Assembly: GCA_964618895.1 (NCBI GenBank)
Contig: CAZUDO010000040.1
Location: forward strand, 25,650 to 89,649
DNA length: 64,000 bases
From: CAZUDO01 sp964618895
GTDB taxonomy: Bacteria > Desulfobacterota > Binatia > DP-6
Direction of reading: 5' to 3'
Position numbers and translations under genes: made by a program. The notes under the pieces are model-generated. The model was not told where the DNA came from. It saw only the letters and a program-made list of their open reading frames with translations, and made no database searches. Each line of letters opens with the position of its first letter. Position 1 is the stretch's first letter. This document shows, piece by piece, positions 1 to 8,708 of the stretch.

Positions 1-216
1 GGCGGTCCACCGAGCTCGCCCTCCCGCTCGTCGACCAGGTCCATCACGTGCCCGGGCGGCAGCGCGCGGACGATATGCGCACCGGATGGATCAGCAGACT
101 GCCCGACGCGGACCGGAGTGGTTCTCCGGAACGGCCGCGGCGCGCGCAAGCCTCGAGCAACTGTCGCGCTAGGCACCCGTGCGTGATGCTGGCGACGAGC
201 CTGCTGCGCGAGCCGT
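1..216. other. Left edge, no gene supported
   Basis: Open frames cross this stretch on both strands, as expected at this GC content, but none has a start with a ribosome binding site or a recognisable domain. It may hold the end of a gene that begins outside the window. Confidence 0.4.
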
Positions 217-585
217 TCACAGCAGGTCGTATCCGCGCCGGGCCGTATTGTCCACGCACTTCTCGAAGCGCTCGTTCAGCTTGGAGGCCACGGACTTCGA
301 GTTGGACAGCTCGGTGCGCCAGGTGTCCCACGCCCGGCCGAACGCCTCCGCGCTGGCGGTGTGGCCAAGCCAGTGGGTCGTGGCGAGATCGTTGCTCTGC
401 ACCGCGGAGGCGATCTCCGCCTGGTAGCCGTGGCTCTTCCCCCACTGCTCGTTGAAGTCGTTCTTGATGGCGACGTATGTCTCCAGGGTACACTTCTCCT
501 TCAGCTTGCCCTGGATCACGTCCAGGTACTCGGCGCTTGCGGAGATCGGTGCCAGCAATAGGGCCATCGTCAACAGTCGGCGCAT
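217..585 (-). CDS. Small secreted protein of unknown function
   Basis: A 122-residue protein with a clear signal peptide (MRRLLTMALLLAPISASA, cleavage after Ala-18), so probably periplasmic. The ATG at 585 is chosen because a purine-rich GGGGAGGA lies just upstream; a longer frame to 675 adds only an Arg/Cys-rich stretch. The mature part is helical and charged, with two Cys (in EKCTLE and FEKCVDN) that could form a disulfide. No family is recognised. It stands alone, with about 700 bases without a convincing gene upstream. Confidence 0.65.
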   Translation of the reverse strand: MRRLLTMALLLAPISASAEYLDVIQGKLKEKCTLETYVAIKNDFNEQWGKSHGYQAEIASAVQSNDLATTHWLGHTASAEAFGRAWDTWRTELSNSKSVASKLNERFEKCVDNTARRGYDLL

Positions 586-1297
586 CGTCGTTCCTCCCCG
601 GCAGCAGGTTGATGGTTCGCGGACACGGCGTCCCGCGAGGCACTTCCAGATGAGTCGCTCCGTAGCCTGCTTCAACGACCGGCGTCAATCAATCGAGCAG
701 GCATCCAGCGGCTGCATCGCGGACGGGGGACCTCTACGACCTGACGAAACGGGATCTCATGAATGTCGTGCGGGGCATCCTGGGGCGCATTGGCGACGTC
801 TCCGTCCTCGTCCTGCGATCACGTCCCGAGGCCAGCAAGGACGAGGATGACCAGGACCTCCGGATCGACGTCGTGCTGGCACGCAGCGGAGCGGTTCTGT
901 ACGGAACGCTGCCGGGACTTTCGGGATGTTCGCTTCGCCACCTGCCGACGGGACCGGGTCGAGTGGAGCTCGTCGAAGCGTGGCATGGTCGCATTCACAT
1001 TGTTCGCGTGGAACCTGGTCCGAGCTCGCTCCGTCGTCTCGAAATCGATCACAACCGCGGAGCGTCTCGATGCGACTGCCTCGCGCAGGATGTCCGGCAA
1101 CTGCTCATGCCTATGAGCGCACTACCTTGCAGTACCCGCCTAGCACTAGGGTCCCCGGGGGCCGCACGAGGTCCCGTCCGCCGAACCGTTGCCGCCCAGG
1201 TGGGCACGCCTAGCTAGCTATGTCGGGACGCAAGGTCGGGGCGGTCCACTCGCGCACACCTGGAGCGCTTTGCCCGTCAATGCTACCCTGGGACGAG
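586..1297. other. Gene-free stretch of about 700 bases
   Basis: Nothing convincing is encoded here. A rightward frame at 759-1217 starts with a plausible coding segment but drifts into low-quality Arg/Pro-rich sequence and matches no family I recognise. A CTAGCTAG palindrome lies at about 1210-1217. The stretch holds the upstream regions of the secreted protein at 585 and of the mlaC-like gene at 1298. Confidence 0.4.
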
Positions 1298-1912
1298 ATG
1301 ATGAGGGCAGTGGTGGGGGCGGTCCTCGCGCTTGCGTCCGCGGCGCGCGCTGCCGATAGCGGACCGACCGACGTGGTCAAGCGCCTGAACGACACGCTGG
1401 TGGGTGTCCTCCGCGACGCCGACACGCTCGGCTACGACGGGCGTGCCAAGCGCCTCGCGCCGGTGGTAGCCGCGGCGTACGACGTGGCCTTCATGGCCGA
1501 GAAGTCACTCGGCCAGGGCTGGAAGACGCTTCCCGAGGCGGACCGGGGACTCTGGATCGAGCTGTCGCGCGAGTTCAGCGTCGCCAACTACGCGGCCAAC
1601 TTCGATCACGACGGCGGGCAGACCATCGAGCTGCTCGGCGAGGACCCCGGCGCCAACGACACCACCATCGTGCGCACGCGCATCGTCGACCCGCAGGGCG
1701 AGCCCGTCGCCATGAGCTACCGCCTCCATCGCACCGCCGGCGGCTGGAAGATCATCGACGTGTACCTGAAGGGCACCGTCAGCGAGCTGGCGCTCCGCCG
1801 CGCGGACTACGCCTCAGTCCTGGAGCGAGAGGGATTCGAGGCGCTCGTCGCCACCATGCGGACCCGGATCAGCGACCTCGCTGCCGGACGGACCCGGCGC
1901 CAAGGCGCGTAG
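1298..1912 (+). CDS. mlaC: MlaC-like periplasmic phospholipid-binding protein
   Basis: A 204-residue protein of the MlaC/Ttg2D family, which shuttles phospholipids across the periplasm between the MlaA complex at the outer membrane and the MlaFEDB transporter at the inner membrane. It has a short signal peptide (AVVGAVLALASAARA), then the typical order: helical N-terminus, a WxxL/FS..L region (about residues 77-85, IELSREFSVANYAANF), and the C-terminal VRTRIVDPQG...YRLHRTAGGWKIIDVYLKG strands that mark the family. Start at 1298 (ATGATG after GGGACGAG) places the signal peptide at the N-terminus. It faces the leftward mla genes, and its last 99 bases overlap mlaA convergently. Confidence 0.88.
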   Translation: MMRAVVGAVLALASAARAADSGPTDVVKRLNDTLVGVLRDADTLGYDGRAKRLAPVVAAAYDVAFMAEKSLGQGWKTLPEADRGLWIELSREFSVANYAANFDHDGGQTIELLGEDPGANDTTIVRTRIVDPQGEPVAMSYRLHRTAGGWKIIDVYLKGTVSELALRRADYASVLEREGFEALVATMRTRISDLAAGRTRRQGA

Positions 1913-2686
1913 CGCCCGCTTGGCGAGCGCCAGCGGCCCACGCCCCTCCCGCCGGGCCCAGATGCGCGCGGTGCGGTCCTGGGTGTACGCGCTACGCAGG
2001 GCGGCGTAGTAGTCCATCGCCGACGACTCGAGCACGCGCAGCTCTTGGGCGTGCTCCTCGCGCGCGCTGATGCCGGCGCTGCCTTCGTAGATGGGCGTCG
2101 CGAACAGGAGCACGCCCGGCCCCAGGAAGTACGCGTACGGACGGAAGACGAAATCGACCAGATAGCCGACGCCGTCGCGCGCGGTGGTGGGGCCCGCGAC
2201 CGGGATGATCACATAGGGGCCGCTCGGCACACCGCACAGGGCGAGCGTCTGCCCGAAGTCCGAGGCGTGCCCCCCCAATCCCCCGAGCGCCGCCACGTCG
2301 AAGATGCCGAGCAGACCGACCGTGGTGTTGACGACGAAGCGCGTCGCGGTCACGGCCGCATCGGCCGGCTCGATCTGCAGCACGTCGTTCACGAACACGA
2401 CCGGGGCGTTCAGGTTGGCCAGCACGCGGCGCACGGCCTGGCGTCCCACCCGCGGCACGAGGAACGCGTACGTCCGGGTGACGGGATCGAACACCCAGCG
2501 GTCGATCTTCAGGTTGAGGCGGAAGGTCGCCCGGTTGACGCCTTCGAACGGGTCCGGGAACGGCGCCGGCAGATCGGCGTCGTCGGCGAACGGATCCGCG
2601 GTCGCACTCGCCGCCCATCCGGCGCACGGGCAGCCGAGGAGCGCGACCAGCGCGAGCAGGAACACCGTGCCCTGCCGGCGCGGCAT
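1814..2686 (-). CDS. mlaA: MlaA (VacJ) outer-membrane lipoprotein
   Basis: A 290-residue MlaA/VacJ protein, which removes mislocalised phospholipids from the outer leaflet of the outer membrane. Start at 2686 gives a lipoprotein signal peptide with lipobox LLGC (Cys-19). The diagnostic features follow: DPFEGVNRATFRLN (about residues 43-56), the NLNAPVVFVNDVLQ segment, the FVVNTTVGLLGIFDVA motif, and GPYVIIPVAGPTTARDGVG. The C-terminus is about 40 residues longer than the core family and polar; this tail is the part that overlaps the 3' end of mlaC on the other strand. It is the last gene of the leftward mla run, 112 bases after the small lipoprotein gene. Confidence 0.92.
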   Translation of the reverse strand: MPRRQGTVFLLALVALLGCPCAGWAASATADPFADDADLPAPFPDPFEGVNRATFRLNLKIDRWVFDPVTRTYAFLVPRVGRQAVRRVLANLNAPVVFVNDVLQIEPADAAVTATRFVVNTTVGLLGIFDVAALGGLGGHASDFGQTLALCGVPSGPYVIIPVAGPTTARDGVGYLVDFVFRPYAYFLGPGVLLFATPIYEGSAGISAREEHAQELRVLESSAMDYYAALRSAYTQDRTARIWARREGRGPLALAKRALRALAPGPSGSEVADPGPHGGDERLESLSLQD

Positions 2687-2798
2687 GACGTCACGTAGCC
2701 GCAGAGAACGCACGTATAGGGAAAACCGGCTGCGGGTGCCAGCGCTCGGCGCACACGACACGGCACGACACCGGCAGGTCCCGCCCCTGGCGCCCTGG

Positions 2799-3134
2799 CT
2801 AGCGTGCCCCGTCCGGCCGGGACGGTGCGGGGGATCGTCCACGCAGGAAGCAGTGCGGCGGCGGGAGCTGCGTCCCGCCGGCGTCGCGGAGCTGCCAGCA
2901 CTCGGCCGCGGGATAGCCTTCGCCCCGGGCGAGAAACTCGTAGCCGAAGCCCGCCATGCAATCGAGCAACGTCGCCACGCTCCCCCCGGTGCGCGTGCAC
3001 GTCTGGTAGCTCCGCAGCCGACCGCCCTGCACGACCTCCGAGGCCTGCTCCACCTGCGGCAGACTGGGGAGCGGAATGCGGCCCTCGCATCCCCAGGTAA
3101 GGAACATACCGACCACCAACCAACGGGTTCTCAT
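2799..3134 (-). CDS. Small Cys-containing lipoprotein in the mla operon
   Basis: A 111-residue lipoprotein of unknown function. The signal peptide ends in lipobox LTWGC (Cys-16). The mature part holds four further Cys, two of them in SYQTCTRTGG and LLDCMAGFGY. The ATG overlaps the stop of the PqiC-like gene by four bases (ATGA), so it is translationally coupled to the lipid-transport genes. A role as an accessory envelope lipoprotein of the Mla machine is inferred from position only. Confidence 0.7.
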   Translation of the reverse strand: MRTRWLVVGMFLTWGCEGRIPLPSLPQVEQASEVVQGGRLRSYQTCTRTGGSVATLLDCMAGFGYEFLARGEGYPAAECWQLRDAGGTQLPPPHCFLRGRSPAPSRPDGAR

Positions 3135-3724
3135 GGCTGCCCTCCGATCGCCGCGGCCAGGCGGGCCGCGAGGCCGTCGAGCGCGCGGCTCATGGCGGCC
3201 ACCGCGGCGGCGTCGGTCGCCGCGGCGGCCCGTTCGTTGATGACCACCTCGTTGCCGTCACGCCGCGCGCCACCGACCCGATCCCGGAGCTGCCACGTCG
3301 CCACCAACGTGACCGTGCCGTCCGGGGCCCGCTCGAAGACCGGGATGTCCACGTCGACGACATACCGCGGCGCCGGCGCGGCCGCCCACGGGAACGTCAG
3401 GACCTGATCAGCCCCCAGGCGGCGCGCGAGGTCCAGCGCCAGCACCTCCGGGATCTGCGCGCGCAACGGCGCGGCCCAGCGCGCCGTCGGCGAGTACGCG
3501 ACCCGGTTCGGCTCGACGCGGCTGACCAGCTCGGCCCGATCGAGGTAGCCTGCGAGCTCGACCGGGCCGAGGCCCACCATCCCCACGTCGTGCCGCACAC
3601 CGGGCCCCGGCGCATCGGCGACCGCCGCGAGCGTGTAGTAGCGCGTCCGGTCCGGGCGCGGGGCGAGCGGCGAGCATCCGGCCAGGGCGAGCAACGTGAC
3701 GAGGCCAACGGCGGGCCGGGTCAT
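3131..3724 (-). CDS. PqiC/YmbA-like ABC-transport auxiliary lipoprotein
   Basis: A 197-residue lipoprotein of the ABC-type transport auxiliary (PqiC/YmbA) family. Lipobox LAGC is at Cys-17; the family marker RTRYYTLAA follows closely, then VGMVGLGPVELAGYLDRAELVSR (about residues 47-69) and the VDVDIPVFERAPDGTVTLVATWQL strands. PqiC-type lipoproteins dock MCE-domain proteins at the outer membrane, which fits the MCE protein encoded immediately upstream. Start at 3724 overlaps the MCE gene stop by four bases (ATGA). The presence of a PqiC-like lipoprotein together with MlaA and MlaC makes this locus a Mla/Pqi hybrid. Confidence 0.82.
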   Translation of the reverse strand: MTRPAVGLVTLLALAGCSPLAPRPDRTRYYTLAAVADAPGPGVRHDVGMVGLGPVELAGYLDRAELVSRVEPNRVAYSPTARWAAPLRAQIPEVLALDLARRLGADQVLTFPWAAAPAPRYVVDVDIPVFERAPDGTVTLVATWQLRDRVGGARRDGNEVVINERAAAATDAAAVAAMSRALDGLAARLAAAIGGQP

Positions 3725-4662
3725 GGGTCGTCCCGGGGAATGGGCTTGCCGCGCACGATCGCGCTCGGGTCGCGCTCGAGCGTCTCGGCCAGGGCGCGCA
3801 ACGCACGCGCCGCCTCGGCGAGCTGCGTGAGGGTGTCGCTCAGCTGGTAGCGCAGCGGCGCGCCCGGCTCGACCAGCGAGCGCACGTCGGCCAGCGCCGC
3901 TTCCGCCTCGGCGGAGGTCGCCTGCAGGCTCTTCCCGAGTGGGCCGACGGAGGCACGCACGTCGGTGGCGAGCAGGCGGACGGCGGCGGCGCCCTCTTCG
4001 AGGTTCTGCACCGCTTCGTCGAGCGCCGCGACGGCCTTCTTCACGTCCGGGGAGTTGACCAGCTGGTTCACACCGTCGACGGCCTCGGTGAGCGACTGCC
4101 CGAGACGCTGGAAGTCGACCTGGCCCAGCTTGGCGATGATCTCGGACGCCTTCGTCTGCACCTGCTCGAGCGCGGTCGGCAGGGTGGGGATTTCCGGAAT
4201 GTGCACCTCGGGTTCCTGCTCCAGGGTGACCGGGCTGCCAGGATGATAGTCGAGCTCGAGGTAGAGAACGCCGGTGACGAAGCTCTCGGTCGCGAGCTGG
4301 CCGCGGAGCCCCTCTTGAATCGCGCCCGCGAGCCACGCGGGTGTCAGCTCCACACGCGCACCGCGTTCGGTCAGCCGCTCGGCGTCGACCTCGATCACGA
4401 CCGGGATATGCACTTCGCCCGGCCGCCGCAGGCGGTGGCTCAGGCTGAGCTCGATGCGGGCGACGGCGCCGACCTCGACCCCCTTGAACTTGACCGGCGC
4501 CCCCACCCGGAGGCCGTTCACCGAGCGGTCGAAATAGAGCACGAACTCCTGCGTGTCGCGGAAGAGCCGCCCGGAGCCGAACACCGCCACGCCCACGACG
4601 GCCAGCGCCAGGCCGCCCACCACGAAGGCGCCGATGAGCGTCGGGCTGACCTTCCTACCCAT
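3721..4662 (-). CDS. mlaD: MCE-domain protein, MlaD/PqiB-like
   Basis: A 313-residue MCE protein. One N-terminal transmembrane helix (about residues 8-30, LIGAFVVGGLALAVVGVAVF) anchors it in the inner membrane; the MCE domain follows (EFVLYFDRSVNGLRVGAPVKFKGVEVG, about 37-64), with the expected LRGQLATESFVTGVLYLELD pore-loop segment. The rest (about 160-290) is a long helical region with coiled-coil character. MCE proteins form hexameric tunnels that move lipids through the periplasm. Start at 4662 overlaps the ATPase stop by eight bases (ATGGGTAG), so the two are coupled. It is longer than E. coli MlaD (about 183 residues) and closer to the single-MCE proteins with helical tails. Confidence 0.9.
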   Translation of the reverse strand: MGRKVSPTLIGAFVVGGLALAVVGVAVFGSGRLFRDTQEFVLYFDRSVNGLRVGAPVKFKGVEVGAVARIELSLSHRLRRPGEVHIPVVIEVDAERLTERGARVELTPAWLAGAIQEGLRGQLATESFVTGVLYLELDYHPGSPVTLEQEPEVHIPEIPTLPTALEQVQTKASEIIAKLGQVDFQRLGQSLTEAVDGVNQLVNSPDVKKAVAALDEAVQNLEEGAAAVRLLATDVRASVGPLGKSLQATSAEAEAALADVRSLVEPGAPLRYQLSDTLTQLAEAARALRALAETLERDPSAIVRGKPIPRDDP

Positions 4663-5431
4663 CGCGCCCCCCGGCCGTCCCGTCCTCACCGCGGCGGAGG
4701 AAGCGGCGCACGGCCGGCTGATCCGAGCGGTCGCGGAGCTCCCGCGGCGGGCCGCTCGCGATCATCGTGCGGCTGGCTGCGTCCAGGAAGATGCTGGTGG
4801 TGGCGATGGTGAAGATGCTCGGCAGCTCGTGGGTCACGACCACGATGGTGGCGCCGAGGCTGTCCCGCAGCTGCAGGATCAAGTCGTCCAGCAGGCGCGA
4901 GCTGATCGGGTCGAGCCCAGCCGACGGCTCATCGAAGAAGAGGATCTCCGGGTCGAGCGCCATCGCCCGCGCCAGCGCGGCGCGCTTCTGCATGCCGCCG
5001 CTGATCTGCGCCGGGTAGAAGTCCTCGAAGCCCTTGAGCCCCACCAGCGCGAGCTTGAGCGACGCCACCTCGCGGATGTCCGCGGGCGACAGATCGGTGA
5101 ACTCCCCGAGCGGCAGCCCGACGTTCTCCCCCAGCGTCATCGAGCTCCACAACGCCCCGCTCTGATACAGCACGCCGAAGCGCCGCACCATCCGCGCGCG
5201 CTCGTCGGGCCCGGCGGCGGTGAAGCTGCGGGTGCCGTACAGGATCTCGCCGGCCGCAGGCTCCTTCAACCCGATCAGGTGGTAGAGCAGCGTGCTCTTG
5301 CCGCAGCCGCTGCCGCCCATGATGACGAACACGTCGCCCCGCCGGACCGTGAAACTCAGGTCGCGCATGAGGACGAAGCTGCCGTACGCCATGGTGAGGT
5401 CGCGGACCGTGATGTGGGTGTCGTCCGGCAT
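4655..5431 (-). CDS. mlaF: ABC transporter ATPase MlaF
   Basis: A 258-residue ATPase that powers inner-membrane lipid transport. Walker A GGSGCGKST is at residues 39-47, the signature ISGGMQKRAALARAMALDP and Walker B EILFFDEPSAGLDP follow, and THELPS contains the switch His. The MlaF hallmark GVLYQSGALWSSMTLGENV is intact. The C-terminal segment IASGPPRELRDRSDQPAVRRFLRR is the usual MlaF tail. It lies 18 bases after mlaE and overlaps mlaD, in the order mlaE-mlaF-mlaD. Confidence 0.94.
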   Translation of the reverse strand: MPDDTHITVRDLTMAYGSFVLMRDLSFTVRRGDVFVIMGGSGCGKSTLLYHLIGLKEPAAGEILYGTRSFTAAGPDERARMVRRFGVLYQSGALWSSMTLGENVGLPLGEFTDLSPADIREVASLKLALVGLKGFEDFYPAQISGGMQKRAALARAMALDPEILFFDEPSAGLDPISSRLLDDLILQLRDSLGATIVVVTHELPSIFTIATTSIFLDAASRTMIASGPPRELRDRSDQPAVRRFLRRGEDGTAGGRDG

Positions 5432-5449
5432 CCGGCGTCAGATTCCCCG

Positions 5450-6586
5450 TCAGATGCCCAGGATGTAGAACAGCACCGCGAACATGCCGCAGGCGCCGAT
5501 GATCCACACGATGCTGGTCACCACCGCCGCCGTGGTGGCATCGCCCACCGCCGACGCGCTCCGCCCCGACTGCATGCCGCGCAGACAACCCGCCAGCGCG
5601 ATCAGCACGCCGTACACCGCCGCCTTGAAGACCCCCCCGACGAGATCACTGACCGCGATCGCATCGGCGGTCTGGTGGAAGTACGTGACCGGCGAGAGAT
5701 GCAGGAGCCCGATCCCCATGGCGGCGCCACCGAGGATGCCGAGCGCGTCCGAATACAGGCAGAGGAGCGGCATCATCACGGACAGCGCGAGCATGCGCGG
5801 CAGCACCAGGAACTCGAGCGGCGCGATGCCCATGGTGGTGAGCGCGTCGATCTCCTGATTGACCCGCATGCTGCCCAGCTGGGCGGCGTAGGCGGCGCCG
5901 GTGCGCCCCGCCATCACGATCGCCGTCATCATGGCCCCCATCTCGCGCACCATGGCGATGCCGACCAGGTTGGCGACGTAGATCGACGCGCCGAACTGCT
6001 CCAGCTGCACGGCGCCGACGAACCCCAGGATGAGGCCGACGAGGAAGCTGATGAGCGTGACGATGGGCAGCGCCTCGGCCCCCGCCTGCTGCACGAAGAG
6101 GATGAAATCGGAGACGCGGAAGCGGGCACGGCCGCGCACGAGCTTGCCGACCGCGACCGTCGCCTCGCCCACGAACGTCAGCAGGTCGGTGAGCGACGTG
6201 CCCACCGCGAAAGTCGCCGCGCCGACGCGTGCGAGCGCCGCCGGCGAATGCGTCTCGGTGCGGGCGCCCTCCTTCTCGGGCACGGCCTCGGCGAGGGTCA
6301 GCAGACGCTGCAACCCCGCGGGCAGGCCCTGCCGGTCGGCCGCGATCCCGCGCGCGCGGCAGAGCGCGGACACGCTGCTCACGAAGGCGAGGAGCGCGCT
6401 GTCCCAGTCGCCGAGCGCGCGCGCGTCGAAAGCCACCCGGCGCGGCGCGGGAGGCGTCGCGAGCGCGCGCGCGACCGCGTCCACCGGCGTCAACCCGCCG
6501 CGCAGGCGCCAGGCGCCAGCCAGCCGGATGACCAGCGTGGCATCGGCCGCGCGTTCGAGGGTGAGCCCACCGGCAACAGATGACAT
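5450..6586 (-). CDS. mlaE: MlaE permease with N-terminal STAS (MlaB-like) domain
   Basis: A 378-residue inner-membrane permease. The first 95 or so residues look like a STAS domain (LTLERAADATLVIRLAGAWRL...RRVAFDARALGDWDSALLAF), which is the separate MlaB subunit in E. coli. The MlaE permease domain starts at about residue 125, with GEATVAVGKLVRG, the LISFLVGLILGFVGAVQLEQFGA helix, and MVREMGAMMTAIVMAGRTGAAYAAQLGSM...EIDAL, the coupling loop typical of MlaE. Start at 6586 (MSSVAGG) is preferred to the ATG at 6607. It heads the leftward operon and is divergent, 86 bases apart, from the UPF0104 gene. Confidence 0.92.
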   Translation of the reverse strand: MSSVAGGLTLERAADATLVIRLAGAWRLRGGLTPVDAVARALATPPAPRRVAFDARALGDWDSALLAFVSSVSALCRARGIAADRQGLPAGLQRLLTLAEAVPEKEGARTETHSPAALARVGAATFAVGTSLTDLLTFVGEATVAVGKLVRGRARFRVSDFILFVQQAGAEALPIVTLISFLVGLILGFVGAVQLEQFGASIYVANLVGIAMVREMGAMMTAIVMAGRTGAAYAAQLGSMRVNQEIDALTTMGIAPLEFLVLPRMLALSVMMPLLCLYSDALGILGGAAMGIGLLHLSPVTYFHQTADAIAVSDLVGGVFKAAVYGVLIALAGCLRGMQSGRSASAVGDATTAAVVTSIVWIIGACGMFAVLFYILGI

Positions 6587-6672
6587 CGCGCCCGCTCCCC
6601 ATCCCAAGCCCGGGAGGGCGAGTCAACGGTCGCTGTGCAGCGACGGGCAGCCCATGCTACACGGCCGGTCCC

Positions 6673-7680
6673 GTGACCCGCACCGCCGGGAAGCTCGCGC
6701 TCAGCCTCGCCGTCGCGGGCCTCTTCCTCTACCTCGCCGTCCGGAACGTCGCCTGGGAGGAGCTGCGCGGCGCGCTCGCCGAGCTCGACGCGCGCTGGCT
6801 CGTGCCGGCGGTGGGCGTAAGCCTGCTGCTGCAGGTGTTCCGCGCCTGGCGGTGGCAGCTGGAGCTGCGCCCGCTCGCGCGCGTGTCGCTCGGGCTCCTC
6901 TGGGTGGTGGCGAGCGTCGCCTACATGGCGATCAACGTCCTCCCCGTGCGCGTGGGCGAGGTGGTGCGGCCGTGGCTCCTGTCACGCCGCACGGTGATCA
7001 CGTTCTCGAACGTGGTCGGGAACCTGATCGTCGAGAAGACGATGGACTCGGCGGTGATCGTCTTCTACATCCTGCTCGGCCTCACCACGACCGTCGGCCT
7101 GCCGCCGTGGGTGCGCCGCGGGGCCCTCTTTCCCGCCGGGGCCTTCGTCGCCCTCGCCGGGCTGGTGGTGCTCCTCTGGTGGCGCGGCGAGCGGGTCGTC
7201 GAACGCGGTCTGGTGCGCCTCCTGCCGGCGCGCGTCGGCGCCCGCGTACTCGCCGTCGCGCGCGCTCTGGTCGACGGCATGCGCGTCCTCGGCGACGCCC
7301 GCCTCGCCGCCGCGGTGCTCGCCGTGTCGGTGGCGCTCTGGTTCCTGCCCATCCTGTCGAGCTGGATCCTGACGCGCGCGTTCCACCTGGACGTGCCCTT
7401 CAACGCCGCGCTGGTGGTGTTCATCTTCATCGGCTTCGGCACCGCCCTGCCCCAGGCCCCGGGTATGATCGGCACGTACCAGTACGCGTGCGTCCTGGCC
7501 CTCGGCCTGTTCGGCGTGCCGCCGGCCACCGCACTGGCCTACGGCTTGGTCCTGAACGCCGTCCAGTTCACGACCCTGGTAGCGCAGGGGCTGGTCGCGC
7601 TCCCGCTCGCGGGCGTGTCGATGCGGGACGTGGCGCGCGCGCGCGGCGACGAGACGGAAGCAGCGGAAGGAGGGGCGTGA
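6673..7680 (+). CDS. UPF0104/YbhN-type integral membrane protein
   Basis: A 335-residue polytopic membrane protein of the lysylphosphatidylglycerol synthase transmembrane-region-like (UPF0104) family. About eight hydrophobic helices are visible. Family signatures include RAWRWQLELRPL, NVLPVRVGEVVRPWLL (about residues 83-98) and the C-terminal IGFGTALPQAPGMIGTYQYACVLALGLFGVPPA, the conserved P.PG..G..E/Q..-like loop. The GTG at 6673 (VTRTAGKLAL) is chosen because the preceding sequence from 6580 is Pro/Arg-rich. Substrate unknown; the neighbouring mla genes suggest a lipid-related role, by inference. Confidence 0.85.
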   Translation: MTRTAGKLALSLAVAGLFLYLAVRNVAWEELRGALAELDARWLVPAVGVSLLLQVFRAWRWQLELRPLARVSLGLLWVVASVAYMAINVLPVRVGEVVRPWLLSRRTVITFSNVVGNLIVEKTMDSAVIVFYILLGLTTTVGLPPWVRRGALFPAGAFVALAGLVVLLWWRGERVVERGLVRLLPARVGARVLAVARALVDGMRVLGDARLAAAVLAVSVALWFLPILSSWILTRAFHLDVPFNAALVVFIFIGFGTALPQAPGMIGTYQYACVLALGLFGVPPATALAYGLVLNAVQFTTLVAQGLVALPLAGVSMRDVARARGDETEAAEGGA

Positions 7681-7952
7681 CCCGACACGGTGTCCCCGGG
7701 CGTGGGGGCGTCGTCGAAGTGCCTCTCGAAGCCGGCGCGCCCGCGCGATCAGGGCCATCCGCCCGCAGGGTGTGGTACGCGGACGCGGACGCCCGGCTAC
7801 GATTTCGAAATAATGATCACAGGCCACGGCTTCGTGTCCAGTTCATGCCTTTGCGCTCGAGGGTGCGCTGCACGTCTTCCGACGCCCGGTCGACCGACGG
7901 CGGGCTCGATGTCGGTCGGGAATCGTGGTAGGCCTTTTTGAGGGAGCGAGCG

Positions 7953-8543
7953 ATGAGAGACCTTCTCAAAGAGCGGGAACGGGGCTTCGAGGCCGAGTAC
8001 TTCAACAAGCGGGACGCCAAGCTCATCGAGAAGATCCGGGAGCGCGCCCATCTCCAGGAGGTGGCGCTGGCGCTGGCCGAGAAGCTCCAGGTGGACGACC
8101 CGGCACTGCTCGCGCGGGTGGCCGGTCTCGGCCTGACGCGCGAAACGGGCGGAGCGATCCTGCTGGCTCCCCTCGTACAGGTGGCCTGGGCCGACGGCGA
8201 GGTGTCGGACCGCGAGCGGGAGGCCATTCTCGAGCGGGCGGCCTCCCGTGGAATCGTCGCCGGCACGCCCCCGCACGCCCAGCTCCTCGCGTGGCTGCGG
8301 GAGCGGCCTGCGGACGACCTCTTCGACGTCGCCCTCGAGGTTCTCACCGTTGGGTTCGGGGTCCTCGCACCTGCGGAGCGCGGAGAACGCATCGGGGTGA
8401 TGCTCGAGGCCTGCGATCGGGTGGCCGAGGCCTCGGGCGGGCTCGCGAAACTCCTCGGTCTCGCCCGCGGAGTATCGGGTGAGGAAGCCGCCGTGCTCGA
8501 GACGCTGACGAAGAAGCTGCGGAGGCCCGCCACCCCGGCGTAG
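7953..8543 (+). CDS. TerB-like domain protein
   Basis: A 196-residue soluble protein. The C-terminal two thirds match the TerB/tellurite-resistance-like helical bundle: LAPLVQVAWADGEVSDREREAILE (about residues 71-94) carries the conserved acidic WADGxxxxxE motif that binds metal. The N-terminus is a charged amphipathic helix (LKERERGFEAEYFNKRDAKLIEKIRERA). The ATG at 7953 follows GGGAGCGAGCG; an in-frame ATG at 7938 lacks a better site. It is a single-gene unit with about 270 bases before it. Cellular role unknown. Confidence 0.78.
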   Translation: MRDLLKERERGFEAEYFNKRDAKLIEKIRERAHLQEVALALAEKLQVDDPALLARVAGLGLTRETGGAILLAPLVQVAWADGEVSDREREAILERAASRGIVAGTPPHAQLLAWLRERPADDLFDVALEVLTVGFGVLAPAERGERIGVMLEACDRVAEASGGLAKLLGLARGVSGEEAAVLETLTKKLRRPATPA

Positions 8544-8708
8544 GTCGCCCGCTGCCCGGCGATGCGCGCTCCGGAACGGATCGGTTCGCGGGCGTCGCCG
8601 CGGGTGCTGCCCGACTTCCTGATCTGCTGGCGCGCGATCGTGGGTACTACCGCGACTATTTCAAGCGACTGAGGGTCCTCGCACCCTGAGCAGATAGATA
8701 CCGACGCG

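Noticed and set aside
759..1217. 152-residue rightward open frame in the left gene-free stretch
   Set aside because: The first third looks plausible but the rest is Arg/Pro/Ser-rich, no ribosome binding site or family is seen, and competing frames overlap on the other strand.
4553..6583. 676-codon open frame on the plus strand opposite mlaF/mlaE
   Set aside because: Antisense shadow of high-GC coding DNA: Arg/His/Gln-rich without domains, while the minus strand has clear MlaF, MlaD and MlaE motifs.
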